Assembly (NCBI RefSeq): GCF_900454685.1
Contig: NZ_UATM01000032.1
Span: 434,001-498,000, forward strand
Reading direction: 5' to 3'
Source: Peptoniphilus harei
GTDB lineage: Bacteria; Bacillota; Clostridia; Tissierellales; Peptoniphilaceae
Length of the DNA: 64,000 bases
Position numbers and translations under genes: made by a program. The notes under the pieces are model-generated. The model ran no database searches. It worked only from the letters and a program-made list of their open reading frames with translations, and was not told the origin of the DNA. Of the stretch, positions 8,289 through 17,169 are shown one piece after another; positions within the stretch are counted from its first letter, which is position 1; the number at the start of each line of letters is the position of its first letter.

Positions 8289-9197
8289 ATGGCAATAAAA
8301 AATAAAATAGACTATAAGTATAGGATTGGGATGCGTACCCTTAAGACAGCCCTTGCAGTTGTCATTGGCCTCTACATCTCCTACCTCTTGGACCTAGACT
8401 CAGCAATATTTGTATCCATAGCTGCAGTCTCAACAATGAAACCCTCAATGTCTGAATCACTCCAAGACTTTAAGAAGAGGATCTTCACCTGTGTCTTTGG
8501 AGTAATGGTGGGATACCTCTTTTCTAAAATATCTGTTAAAGAATACCTGGAGCCCCTAATAGCAGGCCTTGGCATCCTCCTTACAATTTACATCTTAGTA
8601 GTTTTTAAGATGAAGGACATGACCCAGCTTTCTTGCATAGTCTTTGTAGCAAGTTTTTGCTCCGACTCAGATAAATTTTACTACGCAACAAACCGTATCA
8701 TTGGTACCCTTATTGGTATTTTTGTTGGCGTCTTGGTAAATTATTTTATTTCATCGCCCAATGTTTGGGAAGATTTTATAAGATCTGCCAGGAGCTGCTA
8801 CAGATCTAGCAACTTAGTCCTAAGGCAAGTCCTTTCAGGCGAAAAGGTGGACTTAAGTGAATTTAATAAAAATCTAGCAAGTACCACAAAACTCTACAAA
8901 CTTTTGGAGAAGGAGGCAGACACTCCCTTCCAATACAAGTACAATAAAATCTCTCGCGAGAAAAAAATTATGTCACTCATAGAAAGCATATCAGTTAGGC
9001 TTGAAGTGGTGGAGAATATGGATATCCACAAATTTAGCCAGGAGGTCTCCCAAGAAGCCCTAAAAAGATATGACCTTAAAGAAGAGCCCACACAAGACTT
9101 AGGTGTGGAAGACAGGGTCTACAACTACCACATTGAATATATTTTAAAATACATGGACCAACTTAATGAAGAAATAGAAAACATAAGGGTGAAATAA
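8289..9197 (+). CDS. Aromatic acid exporter (ArAE/FUSC)-family membrane protein
   Basis: A 302-residue protein with about six N-terminal membrane segments (residues 15-155) and a soluble helical C-terminal half. The motif GMRTLKTALAVVIGLYIS with SIAAVSTMKPSMSESL is typical of the ArAE_1 (YqjA/YgaE-like) family of Gram-positive bacteria. The family is related to aromatic-acid and FUSC exporters, but the substrate is unknown. SD is weak (AAGG about 10 nt upstream). Its stop TAA overlaps the next gene's ATG (TAATG), so the two are translationally coupled and may work together. Confidence 0.85.
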   Translation: MAIKNKIDYKYRIGMRTLKTALAVVIGLYISYLLDLDSAIFVSIAAVSTMKPSMSESLQDFKKRIFTCVFGVMVGYLFSKISVKEYLEPLIAGLGILLTIYILVVFKMKDMTQLSCIVFVASFCSDSDKFYYATNRIIGTLIGIFVGVLVNYFISSPNVWEDFIRSARSCYRSSNLVLRQVLSGEKVDLSEFNKNLASTTKLYKLLEKEADTPFQYKYNKISREKKIMSLIESISVRLEVVENMDIHKFSQEVSQEALKRYDLKEEPTQDLGVEDRVYNYHIEYILKYMDQLNEEIENIRVK

Positions 9198-10912
9198 TGA
9201 AAGATGACAAAAAAGAAATTTATGAAATAGGTAAAAAAGTAATATACCAATCAACAATAGGTTTTGAAAATTTTATTAAAAAAGAGGAATTTGATTTATT
9301 AAGAGAAAATCCCTATCTAATGAAAAGACCCCAAGATAACATATCTGCTTTTATCCTCTTGGACTTCAAGGACTTTTATTATTATTCTAAGGATGTCTTG
9401 AGAAATATTTTGACTTCACTAGACCTTGAAGAACCTATGATAGAAAAGATGGAAGAACTTTTAAGAGATTCCTATGTTTCCCTCTTCAAGATAGAAAAAA
9501 AAGATGGATACTATCTCTTTTATGACTGTCTCTTAGATGAATATATAGAAGTTGAACTAGACGACTCCATCGAATACTCTTCTGCAAGCAAGGGCCTAAT
9601 AAGGGTCTTTGGTAAAGATGAAAGGAAAATGGTCCTCCAAGTTCTTCAAATGATTTCTAACAAGGATTTATTAACTTATAAAAACAATGTGGATAGTTTA
9701 ATCAACCACATGAGACAGGAGTTTGGACCCCTTGAATTAAATAAGGACTTTCTAAAGTCTGACCTCTTAAACCTCTTGACAGTCTACGAGGTAACTTTTG
9801 AAAACCCAAGAGAAGAATCAGAAGACTTTGATGACTATGACTTCTCTGAATTTGCAGAGCTCCTAAGCACTTTCGATCCAGAGGACTTAGAGATTGCACA
9901 AAACTTAGACCTTTACAAAAAAATACTTCCTGGAGCCAAGGACGAAGCCATTATGGGCTTCATAGTAAGACTATTCTCAAAAATTTACTTTAAGGTCCTT
10001 GCTGATAAAAACAAGAGATTTGACGACTACAAGCTTGACTACAAGGAAATTTTCAAAAGCTTATCAGAAGCTGGCGAATTTTTAAGTAAGGATGAGCTAG
10101 TGATGTCTCTTGACTATTTAATTACTTTTTACTCCAAACTTGCAGGGCTTGGAAGAGATGTTGGCAAGATAATAAGTGAGCTTGGAGAAATTCAAAAAAA
10201 TATTTTTAATTATCTTGACCTCTTAAAAAAGAGCCAAGCTGGATTCTTTTACGAAGACAAGGTTTTGGAAATCTTAATGGCAAATGAAGAAGACCTTGAG
10301 GCTAATGATTTTATAGAATACTTTGACTTCTTTATTGAGTTTTTGGACATGAATTATGTTGGTGTCCTAAAGTCTGGCGATCTCTCTCCTGCCATGCTAA
10401 GAGACTTTGCTGAGTCAATAAATCTTAGACCAACAAGAGAAGTGATGACTTACAAGAACAAGCACTTCCCACTAATAGAACTCTACTTCAATTTTTTAAA
10501 GAAGAAACATCTTATCCATATAGATCAAAAAGAATATGGAAGACAGGACATTTATATTACAGACATAGCCGAAGATTATCTAGCCTTTGACGAAGTTACT
10601 AAACTTGCAATTTGGGTTGAAGCCCTAACTAATAAGGACTTTTTGAAAGATTCCTTTGGCAAGGATTATGAAAAGTACAAGGACTTTGTCATAAATCTTA
10701 TAAAGGACTTAAGCGAAGGCAAGCTTGTAAGAATATATGAATTTAAATTTAAAGACTTCGAGCTTTCTCTAATAAATATACTAATGGACCTTGGAATCAT
10801 AGAAGATGAATTTAAGGATTTAAAAATTACAAGATTTGGAAGAGACATCTACGACTACTATAAGACTGAAGAAGCAAACTCTGACAATGTAATAGAAGTT
10901 GATTTCAAATAA
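9197..10912 (+). CDS. Hypothetical 571-residue cytoplasmic protein coupled to an ArAE exporter
   Basis: I do not recognise a family. The protein has no signal peptide or membrane segment, is rich in Lys, Asp, Glu, Leu and Phe, and appears almost wholly alpha-helical. An acidic patch (EESEDFDDYDFSEFAE) lies near residues 208-225. The C-terminal third (about 425-570) has the feel of winged-helix modules, with the phrases IHIDQKEYGRQDIYITDIAE and LKITRFGRDIYDYY, but this is only an impression. The ATG overlaps the upstream stop by one base and GGGTGA precedes it. A good terminator follows, so it is the last gene of a two-gene unit. Codon use is like its neighbours, so it is certainly coding. Confidence 0.85.
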   Translation: MKDDKKEIYEIGKKVIYQSTIGFENFIKKEEFDLLRENPYLMKRPQDNISAFILLDFKDFYYYSKDVLRNILTSLDLEEPMIEKMEELLRDSYVSLFKIEKKDGYYLFYDCLLDEYIEVELDDSIEYSSASKGLIRVFGKDERKMVLQVLQMISNKDLLTYKNNVDSLINHMRQEFGPLELNKDFLKSDLLNLLTVYEVTFENPREESEDFDDYDFSEFAELLSTFDPEDLEIAQNLDLYKKILPGAKDEAIMGFIVRLFSKIYFKVLADKNKRFDDYKLDYKEIFKSLSEAGEFLSKDELVMSLDYLITFYSKLAGLGRDVGKIISELGEIQKNIFNYLDLLKKSQAGFFYEDKVLEILMANEEDLEANDFIEYFDFFIEFLDMNYVGVLKSGDLSPAMLRDFAESINLRPTREVMTYKNKHFPLIELYFNFLKKKHLIHIDQKEYGRQDIYITDIAEDYLAFDEVTKLAIWVEALTNKDFLKDSFGKDYEKYKDFVINLIKDLSEGKLVRIYEFKFKDFELSLINILMDLGIIEDEFKDLKITRFGRDIYDYYKTEEANSDNVIEVDFK

Positions 10913-10919
10913 AAATATA

Positions 10920-10984
10920 AAAGACGAGTGAACTAAGAGCAAAACTCTAAAATGGATTTGCCTCTGGCTTACTCGTCTTTTTTT
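10920..10984 (+). terminator. Terminator after the ArAE operon
   Basis: AAAGACGAGT (10920-10929) pairs with ACTCGTCTTT (10971-10980), followed by T. The 41-nt interior contains a smaller possible stem. The unusually long loop is worth noting. Confidence 0.75.
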
Positions 10985-11178
10985 ATTGTTGAATTCAAGT
11001 CAACAGATAAAATTTGTATATAGTCAAACAAAAAAATCTTTATACTTTGATAAAGCGTTACAAACAAAGAGTGTTAAAAAAGGAAAAAGTTTTCTCTCAC
11101 TCAGATAATACTGTGATATAATAAACCGAAAGGCTAGTCGTTTGATGAACTTTTATTGTTTTTAAAGGAGGAATAATA

Positions 11179-12483
11179 ATGGAAAGTAAAAAGTTTAACT
11201 CGAAGGACATCTTAATGTTCGTATTATACGCACTCTTTGGCATATTCATGTTCTTCGTACCTGTACAAATTGGAGATGCTAACACCATCCCCATTGACCA
11301 CTTGACAAGTTTTGTTAAGAAAATCCCAAATTATAACCTAATCTTTGGTGTATTTATGGTTGTAGCTGGTATAGCTTACGCTATAAAATCAAAATCTTGG
11401 CAAAAAAGTAAACTTCACATGGTTTTCTTCGTATTAAAATTAGCTGCCCTTGTATTCTTATTTATGTTCGTAACAAAAAAGGGACCCGCTAGGATTTTTG
11501 ACGGCGATATGCTACCACTTATTTGGAACGGAATCATGGTTTCAGTAACAACAATTGTGCCAATTGGATCAGTCTTCCTTGCCTTTTTGACAGGCTTTGG
11601 ACTTATGGAATTTATTGGAGTCTTCATGGAACCAGTAATGAGACCAGTATTTAAGACACCTGGTAGATCAGCAGTTGACGCTGTTGCATCCTTTGTTGGA
11701 TCTTATTCATTAGCACTTTTAATTACAAACAGGGTTTATATGGAAGACACTTACACTAAGAAGGAAGCATCAATTATAGCAACAGGTTTCTCAACAGTTT
11801 CTGCTACATTTATGATTATCGTAGCAAAAACTCTTGACCTTATGGACTACTGGCTAGCTTACTTCTGGATTACACTTTTTGTTACTTTCTTAGTAACAGC
11901 AATCACAGCAAGAATCTTCCCACTAAGCAAGAAGCCACAAGAATATTATTCTGGGAAAGAATATATACCAGAAGCAAAGAAGAAAGTTACTTTCTCAGAT
12001 GCACTTAACACAGGTATGGAAGCCTACAAAAATGCTGACTCCCTAGGAAAAGTTATAAAAGACAACTTTATCGATGGTTTTAAAATGGCACTTAACATTG
12101 CCCCATCCCTACTAGGCGTTGGTATGATTGGACTTTTACTTGCAGAGTACACTCCAATCTTTGATATCATAGGCTACATCTTCTATCCATTCACACTTAT
12201 CACAAAGGTAGAAGAACCACTTATGGTTGCACAAGCACTGGGAATGAGTATTGCAGAAATGCTTCTTCCGGCACCACTTGTAGCAGAAGCTGGCCTTGGC
12301 CTAATAACAAAAATGCTAGTAGCAATAGTTTCTGTATCAGAAATCCTATTCTTCTCAGCATCAATCCCTGTTATGATGGGAACTGAAATACCTCTAAAAT
12401 TCTCAGATTATATTATCATCTGGATTGAAAGAGTTATTTTAAGTATTCTAATTTCAATGCCAATACTTTATCTAGTATTTTAG
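11179..12483 (+). CDS. YjiH-family membrane transporter (nucleoside-recognition/GATE domains)
   Basis: A 434-residue integral membrane protein with about 10-11 hydrophobic segments. The segments WNGIMVSVTTIVPIGSVFLAF, MEFIGVFMEPVMRPVFKTPG and the later IAPSLLGVGMIGLLLAEYTP are typical of the YjiH family, which contains two copies of the GATE/nucleoside-recognition domain related to spore-maturation proteins SpmA/B. Substrate is unknown. SD AAAGGAGG lies 7-8 nt before the ATG. It stands alone between terminators. A TATAAT at 11113-11118 is a candidate -10 element about 60 nt upstream. Confidence 0.88.
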   Translation: MESKKFNSKDILMFVLYALFGIFMFFVPVQIGDANTIPIDHLTSFVKKIPNYNLIFGVFMVVAGIAYAIKSKSWQKSKLHMVFFVLKLAALVFLFMFVTKKGPARIFDGDMLPLIWNGIMVSVTTIVPIGSVFLAFLTGFGLMEFIGVFMEPVMRPVFKTPGRSAVDAVASFVGSYSLALLITNRVYMEDTYTKKEASIIATGFSTVSATFMIIVAKTLDLMDYWLAYFWITLFVTFLVTAITARIFPLSKKPQEYYSGKEYIPEAKKKVTFSDALNTGMEAYKNADSLGKVIKDNFIDGFKMALNIAPSLLGVGMIGLLLAEYTPIFDIIGYIFYPFTLITKVEEPLMVAQALGMSIAEMLLPAPLVAEAGLGLITKMLVAIVSVSEILFFSASIPVMMGTEIPLKFSDYIIIWIERVILSILISMPILYLVF

Positions 12484-12512
12484 ATAATTTCTTTAATTAA
12501 ATAATAGAAATG

Positions 12513-12540
12513 AGGGACTCGCTTGGTCCCTTATTTTTTT
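12513..12540 (+). terminator. Terminator of the yjiH-like gene
   Basis: AGGGAC (12513-12518) pairs with GTCCCT (12526-12531) and is followed by a long T run. Confidence 0.9.
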
Positions 12541-12591
12541 TAATTTTACAAGAAATTTACAAGGCCTTGTTATCATTAAGATGGTGATAAT

Positions 12592-12837
12592 ATGAATTTT
12601 ATATTCTTTATAAGGTCAATAACTTACATAAGTTTAGAATTTCTATTTGCATACAAGCTAGAGAAGTCAAATCTTGCCACTAGAAAATATTTTTATGGGA
12701 TGGGTCTTATCTTAGTCCTCTTTGAAATATTTATAATAAAAACTTATACTTCAGACTTCTGGGATAGGCAGGCCTTGGGATTTATATCAGGCTACATCCT
12801 CTATTTCTCTTTAAAAAATCTAATTAAAAAAGGCTAG
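12592..12837 (+). CDS. Small hypothetical membrane protein
   Basis: An 81-residue protein with two or three hydrophobic segments (about 2-22, 35-50 and 60-75) and basic ends. I do not recognise a family. The SD is weak (GATGGTGA six bases before the ATG). The stop codon falls inside the inverted repeat 12832-12851 that ends it and the convergent ars operon. Codon use fits the neighbourhood, so it is probably real but unproven. Confidence 0.6.
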   Translation: MNFIFFIRSITYISLEFLFAYKLEKSNLATRKYFYGMGLILVLFEIFIIKTYTSDFWDRQALGFISGYILYFSLKNLIKKG

Positions 12838-12851
12838 CTTATATGCTAGCC
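12832..12851. terminator. Shared terminator between the small membrane gene and arsC
   Basis: GGCTAGC (12832-12838) pairs with GCTAGCC (12845-12851). The A run at 12826-12831 gives a U tract on the minus strand, so it mainly serves the leftward ars operon. Confidence 0.85.
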
Positions 12852-12858
12852 CTTCTCA

Positions 12859-13272
12859 TTAAAAGCTTAAATTCCCCTCTAAGAGATCTTTTCTTAAATT
12901 TTTTATCTTCTCTTCTATTTTTTCTATAACTTCTTTAAATTCTTTGTCGCTTTTGCCAGAAGGATCATCTAGACCCCAATCTTCCTTATATTTTGCTTCC
13001 AAATAAGGACAATAAACTTCGCAGCCCATTGTAATAGCTATATCAATAGGAGGGAGTTTATCAAGGGTCTTGGGTTCTTGACTCTTCTCCATATCAATAT
13101 TATAAATTTCTTTCATCAGCCTTACAGAATCTTCATTTATCTTGTCTTTAGTTTCTGTACCTGCAGAATAAGATTCAAAAACATCTCCTGCCAACAGCTT
13201 AGCCAAGGCCTCAGCAATTTGACTCCTGCAAGAATTGTGAACACAAATAAAGGCAACTTTTACTTTTTTCAT
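12859..13272 (-). CDS. arsC: Thioredoxin-coupled arsenate reductase
   Basis: A 137-residue protein of the low-molecular-weight phosphatase fold. The start is the ATG at 13272, eight bases after GGAGG; an upstream in-frame ATG at 13305 lacks an SD. The P-loop C10-V-H-N-S-C15-R-S holds the nucleophilic cysteine, and C84 and C88 (MGCEVYCP) supply the disulfide relay used with thioredoxin. It reduces arsenate to arsenite, which the upstream ACR3 pump exports. Third gene of arsR-acr3-arsC, about 40 bp after acr3. Confidence 0.93.
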   Translation of the reverse strand: MKKVKVAFICVHNSCRSQIAEALAKLLAGDVFESYSAGTETKDKINEDSVRLMKEIYNIDMEKSQEPKTLDKLPPIDIAITMGCEVYCPYLEAKYKEDWGLDDPSGKSDKEFKEVIEKIEEKIKNLRKDLLEGNLSF

Positions 13273-13314
13273 TTTATCTTCCTCCACAAATTTAGACTTA
13301 TTCATCTCATAAGC

Positions 13315-14355
13315 TCAGGCAAATTTTCCCTTAGTCTTATTCGCCACATTTACCAAAAATAACATTACAGGAACTTCTGTCAATACACCAACAGTGCATG
13401 CAAGGGATGCAGCTGAGCCGACACCAAATAGGGCAACAGCAACTGCAAGAGCTAGTTCAAAAAAGTTTGAAGCACCAATAAGTCCAGCAGGTGCCGCTAT
13501 TTTAAAGGGAAGTCCCAAGACCTTACAAGCCATGTAGGCTATAGAAAAGATTAAAATTGTCTGCAAAATTAAGGGAATTCCTATTAAAACAATGTGAAGT
13601 GGGTTCTCGACAATAGCATTTGCTTGTGAACTAAAGATGAGGATAAGAGTTAAAAGTAAACCAAGAGTTGTTATACCATCAAACTTATTTACAAATTCTT
13701 TCTCAAAATAGTCACTACCCCTCTTGCCTACAAGATACTTCCTTGTAATCACACCTGCAAGTAAAGGAACTGCCACAAAAAGCAAGACACTTACAAATAA
13801 AGTTTTATAGGGAACAAGAACTTTTGAGACTCCCAAGAGAAACTTCACTATTGGGATAAAGGCCACAAGTATAATCAAATCATTTGTGGCAACTTGAACA
13901 AGAGTGTAGGCTGGGTCTCCCTTAGTTAAGCTGCTCCAGACAAATACCATGGCAGTACAAGGTGCTGCCCCAAGCAAAACAGCACCAGCTAGATAATCCT
14001 TGGCAAGGTCTTCTGGAATCAAATTTTTAAAAATTATAAAGAAGAATAAGTAGGAAATCCCAAACATAGTAAAGGGTTTTATAAGCCAATTTGTAATCCA
14101 TGTGACAAAAAGACCCTTGGGGTTCTTGCCAACTTCCTTTATACTTTCAAAATCTATTTTTATCATCATGGGATAAATCATTATCCAAATAAGAATCGCT
14201 ATGGGAACAGAAATCCCCTCAATTTGTAATCCAGATACAAAACTTGTCATTTGTGGAAAAACTTTCCCCAAAAAAACTCCCACTCCCATGCAGATAAGGA
14301 CCCATAGGGTCAGATATTTTTGAAAAAAATTAATACCTTCTCTTTTTTCTTCCAT
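13315..14355 (-). CDS. acr3: Arsenite efflux transporter, ACR3 family
   Basis: A 346-residue membrane protein with ten hydrophobic segments. The motif GAAPCTAMVFVWS with the conserved cysteine, and the later GASNFFELALAVAVALFG, are diagnostic of ACR3-type arsenite exporters rather than ArsB. I place the start at the ATG at 14355, six bases after AGGAGG (the GTG three bases earlier is too close). It exports arsenite made by ArsC. It lies between arsR and arsC, with 28 bp to arsR, in one operon. Confidence 0.95.
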   Translation of the reverse strand: MEEKREGINFFQKYLTLWVLICMGVGVFLGKVFPQMTSFVSGLQIEGISVPIAILIWIMIYPMMIKIDFESIKEVGKNPKGLFVTWITNWLIKPFTMFGISYLFFFIIFKNLIPEDLAKDYLAGAVLLGAAPCTAMVFVWSSLTKGDPAYTLVQVATNDLIILVAFIPIVKFLLGVSKVLVPYKTLFVSVLLFVAVPLLAGVITRKYLVGKRGSDYFEKEFVNKFDGITTLGLLLTLILIFSSQANAIVENPLHIVLIGIPLILQTILIFSIAYMACKVLGLPFKIAAPAGLIGASNFFELALAVAVALFGVGSAASLACTVGVLTEVPVMLFLVNVANKTKGKFA

Positions 14356-14383
14356 CACTTTCCTCCTTAAGCTTCAGATAAAA

Positions 14384-14704
14384 CTAATTCTCAATCTTAC
14401 AAATACAATCTTCAGTATTTGTAGAAATATCAGCAATAAAATTTATTATCTCCTTGAAACTCTCTTCCTTAAGCCTGTAATAAATGTTTTTTCCATCTCT
14501 CCTAGATTTTATAAAATCGGCTTCCTCCAACTTCTTCATATGACTTGATAAAGTTGGTTGACTTATATGAAAATATTCCAAAATTTCACAGGCACACAAT
14601 TCCCTACAAGACAAAAGATCTATAATTTGAAGCCTCTTTGGCTCACACAAGACCTTTAGCATCTTGGAATAGGCAAAATATTTATCCTCATTTTTATCTG
14701 ACAT
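14384..14704 (-). CDS. arsR: ArsR-family metalloregulatory repressor
   Basis: A 106-residue winged-helix ArsR/SmtB protein. ELCACEIL near residues 35-42 is the metal-binding box (ELCVCDL in classical ArsR) located in the first recognition helix; ISQPTLSSHMKKLEEADF is the DNA-contacting HTH. Arsenite binding to the cysteines releases it from DNA. An extra CIC motif near the C-terminus may add a thiol ligand. The gene leads its own operon, with SD GGAGG and a promoter/operator at 14722-14750. Confidence 0.94.
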   Translation of the reverse strand: MSDKNEDKYFAYSKMLKVLCEPKRLQIIDLLSCRELCACEILEYFHISQPTLSSHMKKLEEADFIKSRRDGKNIYYRLKEESFKEIINFIADISTNTEDCICKIEN

Positions 14705-14721
14705 AAGCCACCTCCATCAAT

Positions 14722-14750
14722 ATTATACAAGTCATATCGACAGCTGTCTA
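14722..14750 (-). promoter_or_regulatory. ars promoter and probable ArsR operator
   Basis: Read on the minus strand: TAGACA (-35, 14750-14745), 17-nt spacer, TATAAT (-10, 14727-14722). The 10-bp perfect palindrome GACAGCTGTC (14739-14748) overlaps the -35 and spacer, where a repressor would block polymerase. Confidence 0.7.
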
Positions 14751-14798
14751 TGTGTTATTTAAAAAAATAAAATTTTATAAGCCTTTAAATAAAAAAAA

Positions 14799-14816
14799 GA
14801 CTAGCCTAAGCTAGTC
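14799..14816 (-). terminator. Terminator of the CAO-like-domain gene
   Basis: GACTAGC (14799-14805) pairs with GCTAGTC (14810-14816) around CTAA; the A run on the left gives the U tract on the minus strand. Confidence 0.9.
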
Positions 14817-14824
14817 CCTATAAT

Positions 14825-15886
14825 TTAAGCAAGATTCTTTAACTTATAAAAATTGTCGCTATCTCTCAAAGTCTTTAAAAGTTTTTCAACTTCACCCTTA
14901 TCAGCCTTTATAAACTTTATCTTTTTAGGATGTGCAACAATATTCTTAACTTCCTTTAGCATTTCAGGACCAGTGCCGTGATAGTGAGAAGGAAGCCTAA
15001 AAGAATTAAAAGTCCCATCGAAATTCAAGTAATAATCAAAATACTCAAGCATAGCCATTGATGGACCAGAATTTACGCCCATGATTTCTCTTTTATACTT
15101 CTCGTCCTTTTCATAATCATCAAAACTTGACATAGAAGAGCCTCTTTCTCTTACACTTATTCCCAGTCCATCCTTTCTAGGATTTAAATATGGATCTTTA
15201 TTTAGTTCAGGACCAAAAAATTCTCCAGCTTTAGCAAAAGATAACCAGGCAAGACAAGCCTCAACTTCACCATTCTTGTATCCCTTGAAAACTTTTGAAG
15301 GCATTTCTCTCATCTTTTTTTCATAAACAGCCTTCTCCTCGTCAGACTTATTCATCATTTCTTTCTTGTAAAGGTAGTCAAGACCAAGAGGGTCCAAGAC
15401 TTCCTTCTTCTCTTGAAGATCTTTCTTTTCATCTTTTATCTTCTTAGAGTCATAGCCATCACCAATTACAACTACCCTCTTATCCTTGTCCCAGTCAACC
15501 CTTTCACCAAAGGCTTCGGCGATAGCCCTTAGGGGAACAAAAGTCCTGTCGTCCTTGATCTTAGGAGCCACATCTAGTTTAATAGTATTGCTATTCCCAG
15601 CAGAAAAATTTTTTATCTCCTTCTTATCAATTGTTAGGTAGAGAACTCCACCATAACCATCGCTAATTTGCACGCTCCTATTGGCTCCATCCCAGAGAAC
15701 CTCTTTGCCAAGATTTTCAGAAATCACCCTAAGAGGCACCATAGTCCTCTCCTCATAGATATAAGGAGCCACATCAGACTTAATCATGTCCCCCTTCATC
15801 CAAATCCTAATATTAGTATTGGCAGTTACAAGACTTGGGATAGCCAGAGCAAGTATTGACGCACTCAAAATAAATTTCTTCTTCAT
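14825..15886 (-). CDS. Secreted protein with two copper-amine-oxidase N-terminal-like domains
   Basis: A 353-residue exported protein with a signal peptide (residues 1-22, ending VTA). Two repeats of the copper amine oxidase-like stalk domain follow: one with YEERTMVPLRVISENLG (about 44-60), the other with KDDRTFVPLRAIAEAFGERV (about 110-130). These domains are common surface-attachment or peptidoglycan-associated modules in clostridia. The C-terminal half (about 160-353) is not recognised. It stands alone. SD AGGAGG is close upstream of the ATG. Enzymatic activity is not implied. Confidence 0.85.
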   Translation of the reverse strand: MKKKFILSASILALAIPSLVTANTNIRIWMKGDMIKSDVAPYIYEERTMVPLRVISENLGKEVLWDGANRSVQISDGYGGVLYLTIDKKEIKNFSAGNSNTIKLDVAPKIKDDRTFVPLRAIAEAFGERVDWDKDKRVVVIGDGYDSKKIKDEKKDLQEKKEVLDPLGLDYLYKKEMMNKSDEEKAVYEKKMREMPSKVFKGYKNGEVEACLAWLSFAKAGEFFGPELNKDPYLNPRKDGLGISVRERGSSMSSFDDYEKDEKYKREIMGVNSGPSMAMLEYFDYYLNFDGTFNSFRLPSHYHGTGPEMLKEVKNIVAHPKKIKFIKADKGEVEKLLKTLRDSDNFYKLKNLA

Positions 15887-16042
15887 AAAATCCTCCTTTT
15901 TTAAATTTAAAATATTTTCCTAATTATTCTCTTTAGTATGATTATATCTTAAAAAAATTTAAAAAGAAGATAAAAGTGTAAAGCTGTGAAAGTTTACAAG
16001 TCTAAGTCTTATAATAACTTCACAATAAATTTGCACAAAAAA

Positions 16043-16066
16043 ACTGCTGGGTCCTTACCCAACAGT
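16043..16066 (-). terminator. Terminator of the rpsF-ssb-rpsR operon
   Basis: ACTGCTGGGT (16043-16052) pairs with ACCCAACAGT (16057-16066) with one mismatch, followed on the minus strand by a U tract. Confidence 0.9.
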
Positions 16067-16080
16067 TAATTTAAGATTTA

Positions 16081-16305
16081 TTAGTCAGCGCTATATGGAA
16101 GAAGTGCAATTTGTCTTGCTCTCTTGATAGCTACTGTCATTTCTCTTTGATGTTTAGCGTTTAAGCCAGTGATTCTTCTTGGAAGAATCTTGCCACGGTC
16201 AGAAATGTAATTTCTTAGTGTTTCAACATCTTTATAGTCAATTTTCTTAGTCTTATCTTTTTCAAAAGGATCTACTTTTTTCCTTCTGCCAAATCTTCTT
16301 TGCAT
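16081..16305 (-). CDS. rpsR: 30S ribosomal protein S18
   Basis: A 74-residue S18 with the family segments [19 protein letters not shown] and [20 protein letters not shown]. It pairs with S6 in the 30S platform. It is the third gene of the conserved rpsF-ssb-rpsR operon, 11 bp after ssb, and probably takes part in feedback through the leader at 17170-17198. SD AGGAGG is upstream. Confidence 0.97.
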   Translation of the reverse strand: MQRRFGRRKKVDPFEKDKTKKIDYKDVETLRNYISDRGKILPRRITGLNAKHQREMTVAIKRARQIALLPYSAD

Positions 16306-16316
16306 TTTTACCCTCC

Positions 16317-16856
16317 TTAAAATGGAATATCGTCATTATCAACAGGGAAAAATCCATCGTCATCGTTATCATTCTTTGAAAAATCATTTTCGTAAGCAGA
16401 GTTTACTGGTCCTTGGTTTCCACCACCTGGTTGACTGAAGCCACCTTGGCTTTGGAAGTTGTTTTGATTATTAAATCCACCTTGGTTTTGGTTAAAGCCG
16501 CCTTGTGCTTGTCCCCCACCTTGGCTTGATCCAATAAAAGTAAGGTTATTTACTACAACGTCTGTTGTGTAAATTGTCCTTCCTTCTTTTTCATAAGATC
16601 CAGTTTGGATTCTGCCTTCGATTCCAATTTGACTGCCTTTTCTGTGATAGTTGGCTATAAGCTCAGCTGTTGCTCCAAAGGCTGTACAAGATATAAAGTC
16701 AGCTGTTGGCTGATTGTTTGCTTGTGCCTCTTGTCTTCTTTGCTTGCTCATTCTTCTATCAACGGCAACTGTGAAACGACACATTGCTGTGCCAGTTTGC
16801 GCATAACGAAGTTCGGGATCTCTCACTAATCTTCCGATTAAACTTACACTATTCAT
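16317..16856 (-). CDS. ssb: Single-stranded DNA-binding protein
   Basis: A 179-residue SSB. Residues 1-105 form the OB fold ([20 protein letters not shown]), then a Gly/Gln/Asn-rich flexible linker (about 108-155), and the acidic tip DDDIPF-type tail (NDDIPF) that recruits repair and replication partners. It is encoded between rpsF and rpsR as in most Firmicutes, nine bases from rpsF. Confidence 0.97.
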   Translation of the reverse strand: MNSVSLIGRLVRDPELRYAQTGTAMCRFTVAVDRRMSKQRRQEAQANNQPTADFISCTAFGATAELIANYHRKGSQIGIEGRIQTGSYEKEGRTIYTTDVVVNNLTFIGSSQGGGQAQGGFNQNQGGFNNQNNFQSQGGFSQPGGGNQGPVNSAYENDFSKNDNDDDGFFPVDNDDIPF

Positions 16857-16865
16857 AAAAACTCC

Positions 16866-17150
16866 TTAGTCTTCAACTTTGATAATCATTTGTCTCATTA
16901 CTGGGTCCATGATTTTCGCTACTCTGTTGATTTCTACTATGTCTTCTGCTTTAGTTTCAAATTCATAGAAAATATAGTAAGCTTCGTTTTTGTAGTCGAT
17001 TTCGTAAGCTAGTTTTTTCATTCCCCATTCATCAACGTTGTTGATTTTTCCGTCTTTTTCGATTACTTTTTTAAGTCTTTCGAAGGAAGCATTTCTTTTT
17101 TCTTCTTCCACTTCAGGATAAAACATAATCACCGCTTCGTATTTATTCAT
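16866..17150 (-). CDS. rpsF: 30S ribosomal protein S6
   Basis: A 94-residue S6 (MNKYEAVIMFYPEVEEEKR, with DEWGMKKLAYEIDYKNEAYY). It binds S18 on the 30S platform. First gene of the operon; SD AAGGAGGTGA is strong. The leader upstream carries an RNA structure resembling the S6:S18 autoregulatory site. Confidence 0.97.
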   Translation of the reverse strand: MNKYEAVIMFYPEVEEEKRNASFERLKKVIEKDGKINNVDEWGMKKLAYEIDYKNEAYYIFYEFETKAEDIVEINRVAKIMDPVMRQMIIKVED

Positions 17151-17169
17151 ACTTTCACCTCCTTATGGT

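Noticed and set aside
8381..8575. Leftward frame over the ArAE gene
   Set aside because: Shadow frame without an RBS.
10990..11178. Possible riboswitch upstream of the yjiH-like gene
   Set aside because: I see a promoter-like TATAAT and an SD but no conserved riboswitch core or terminator alternative.
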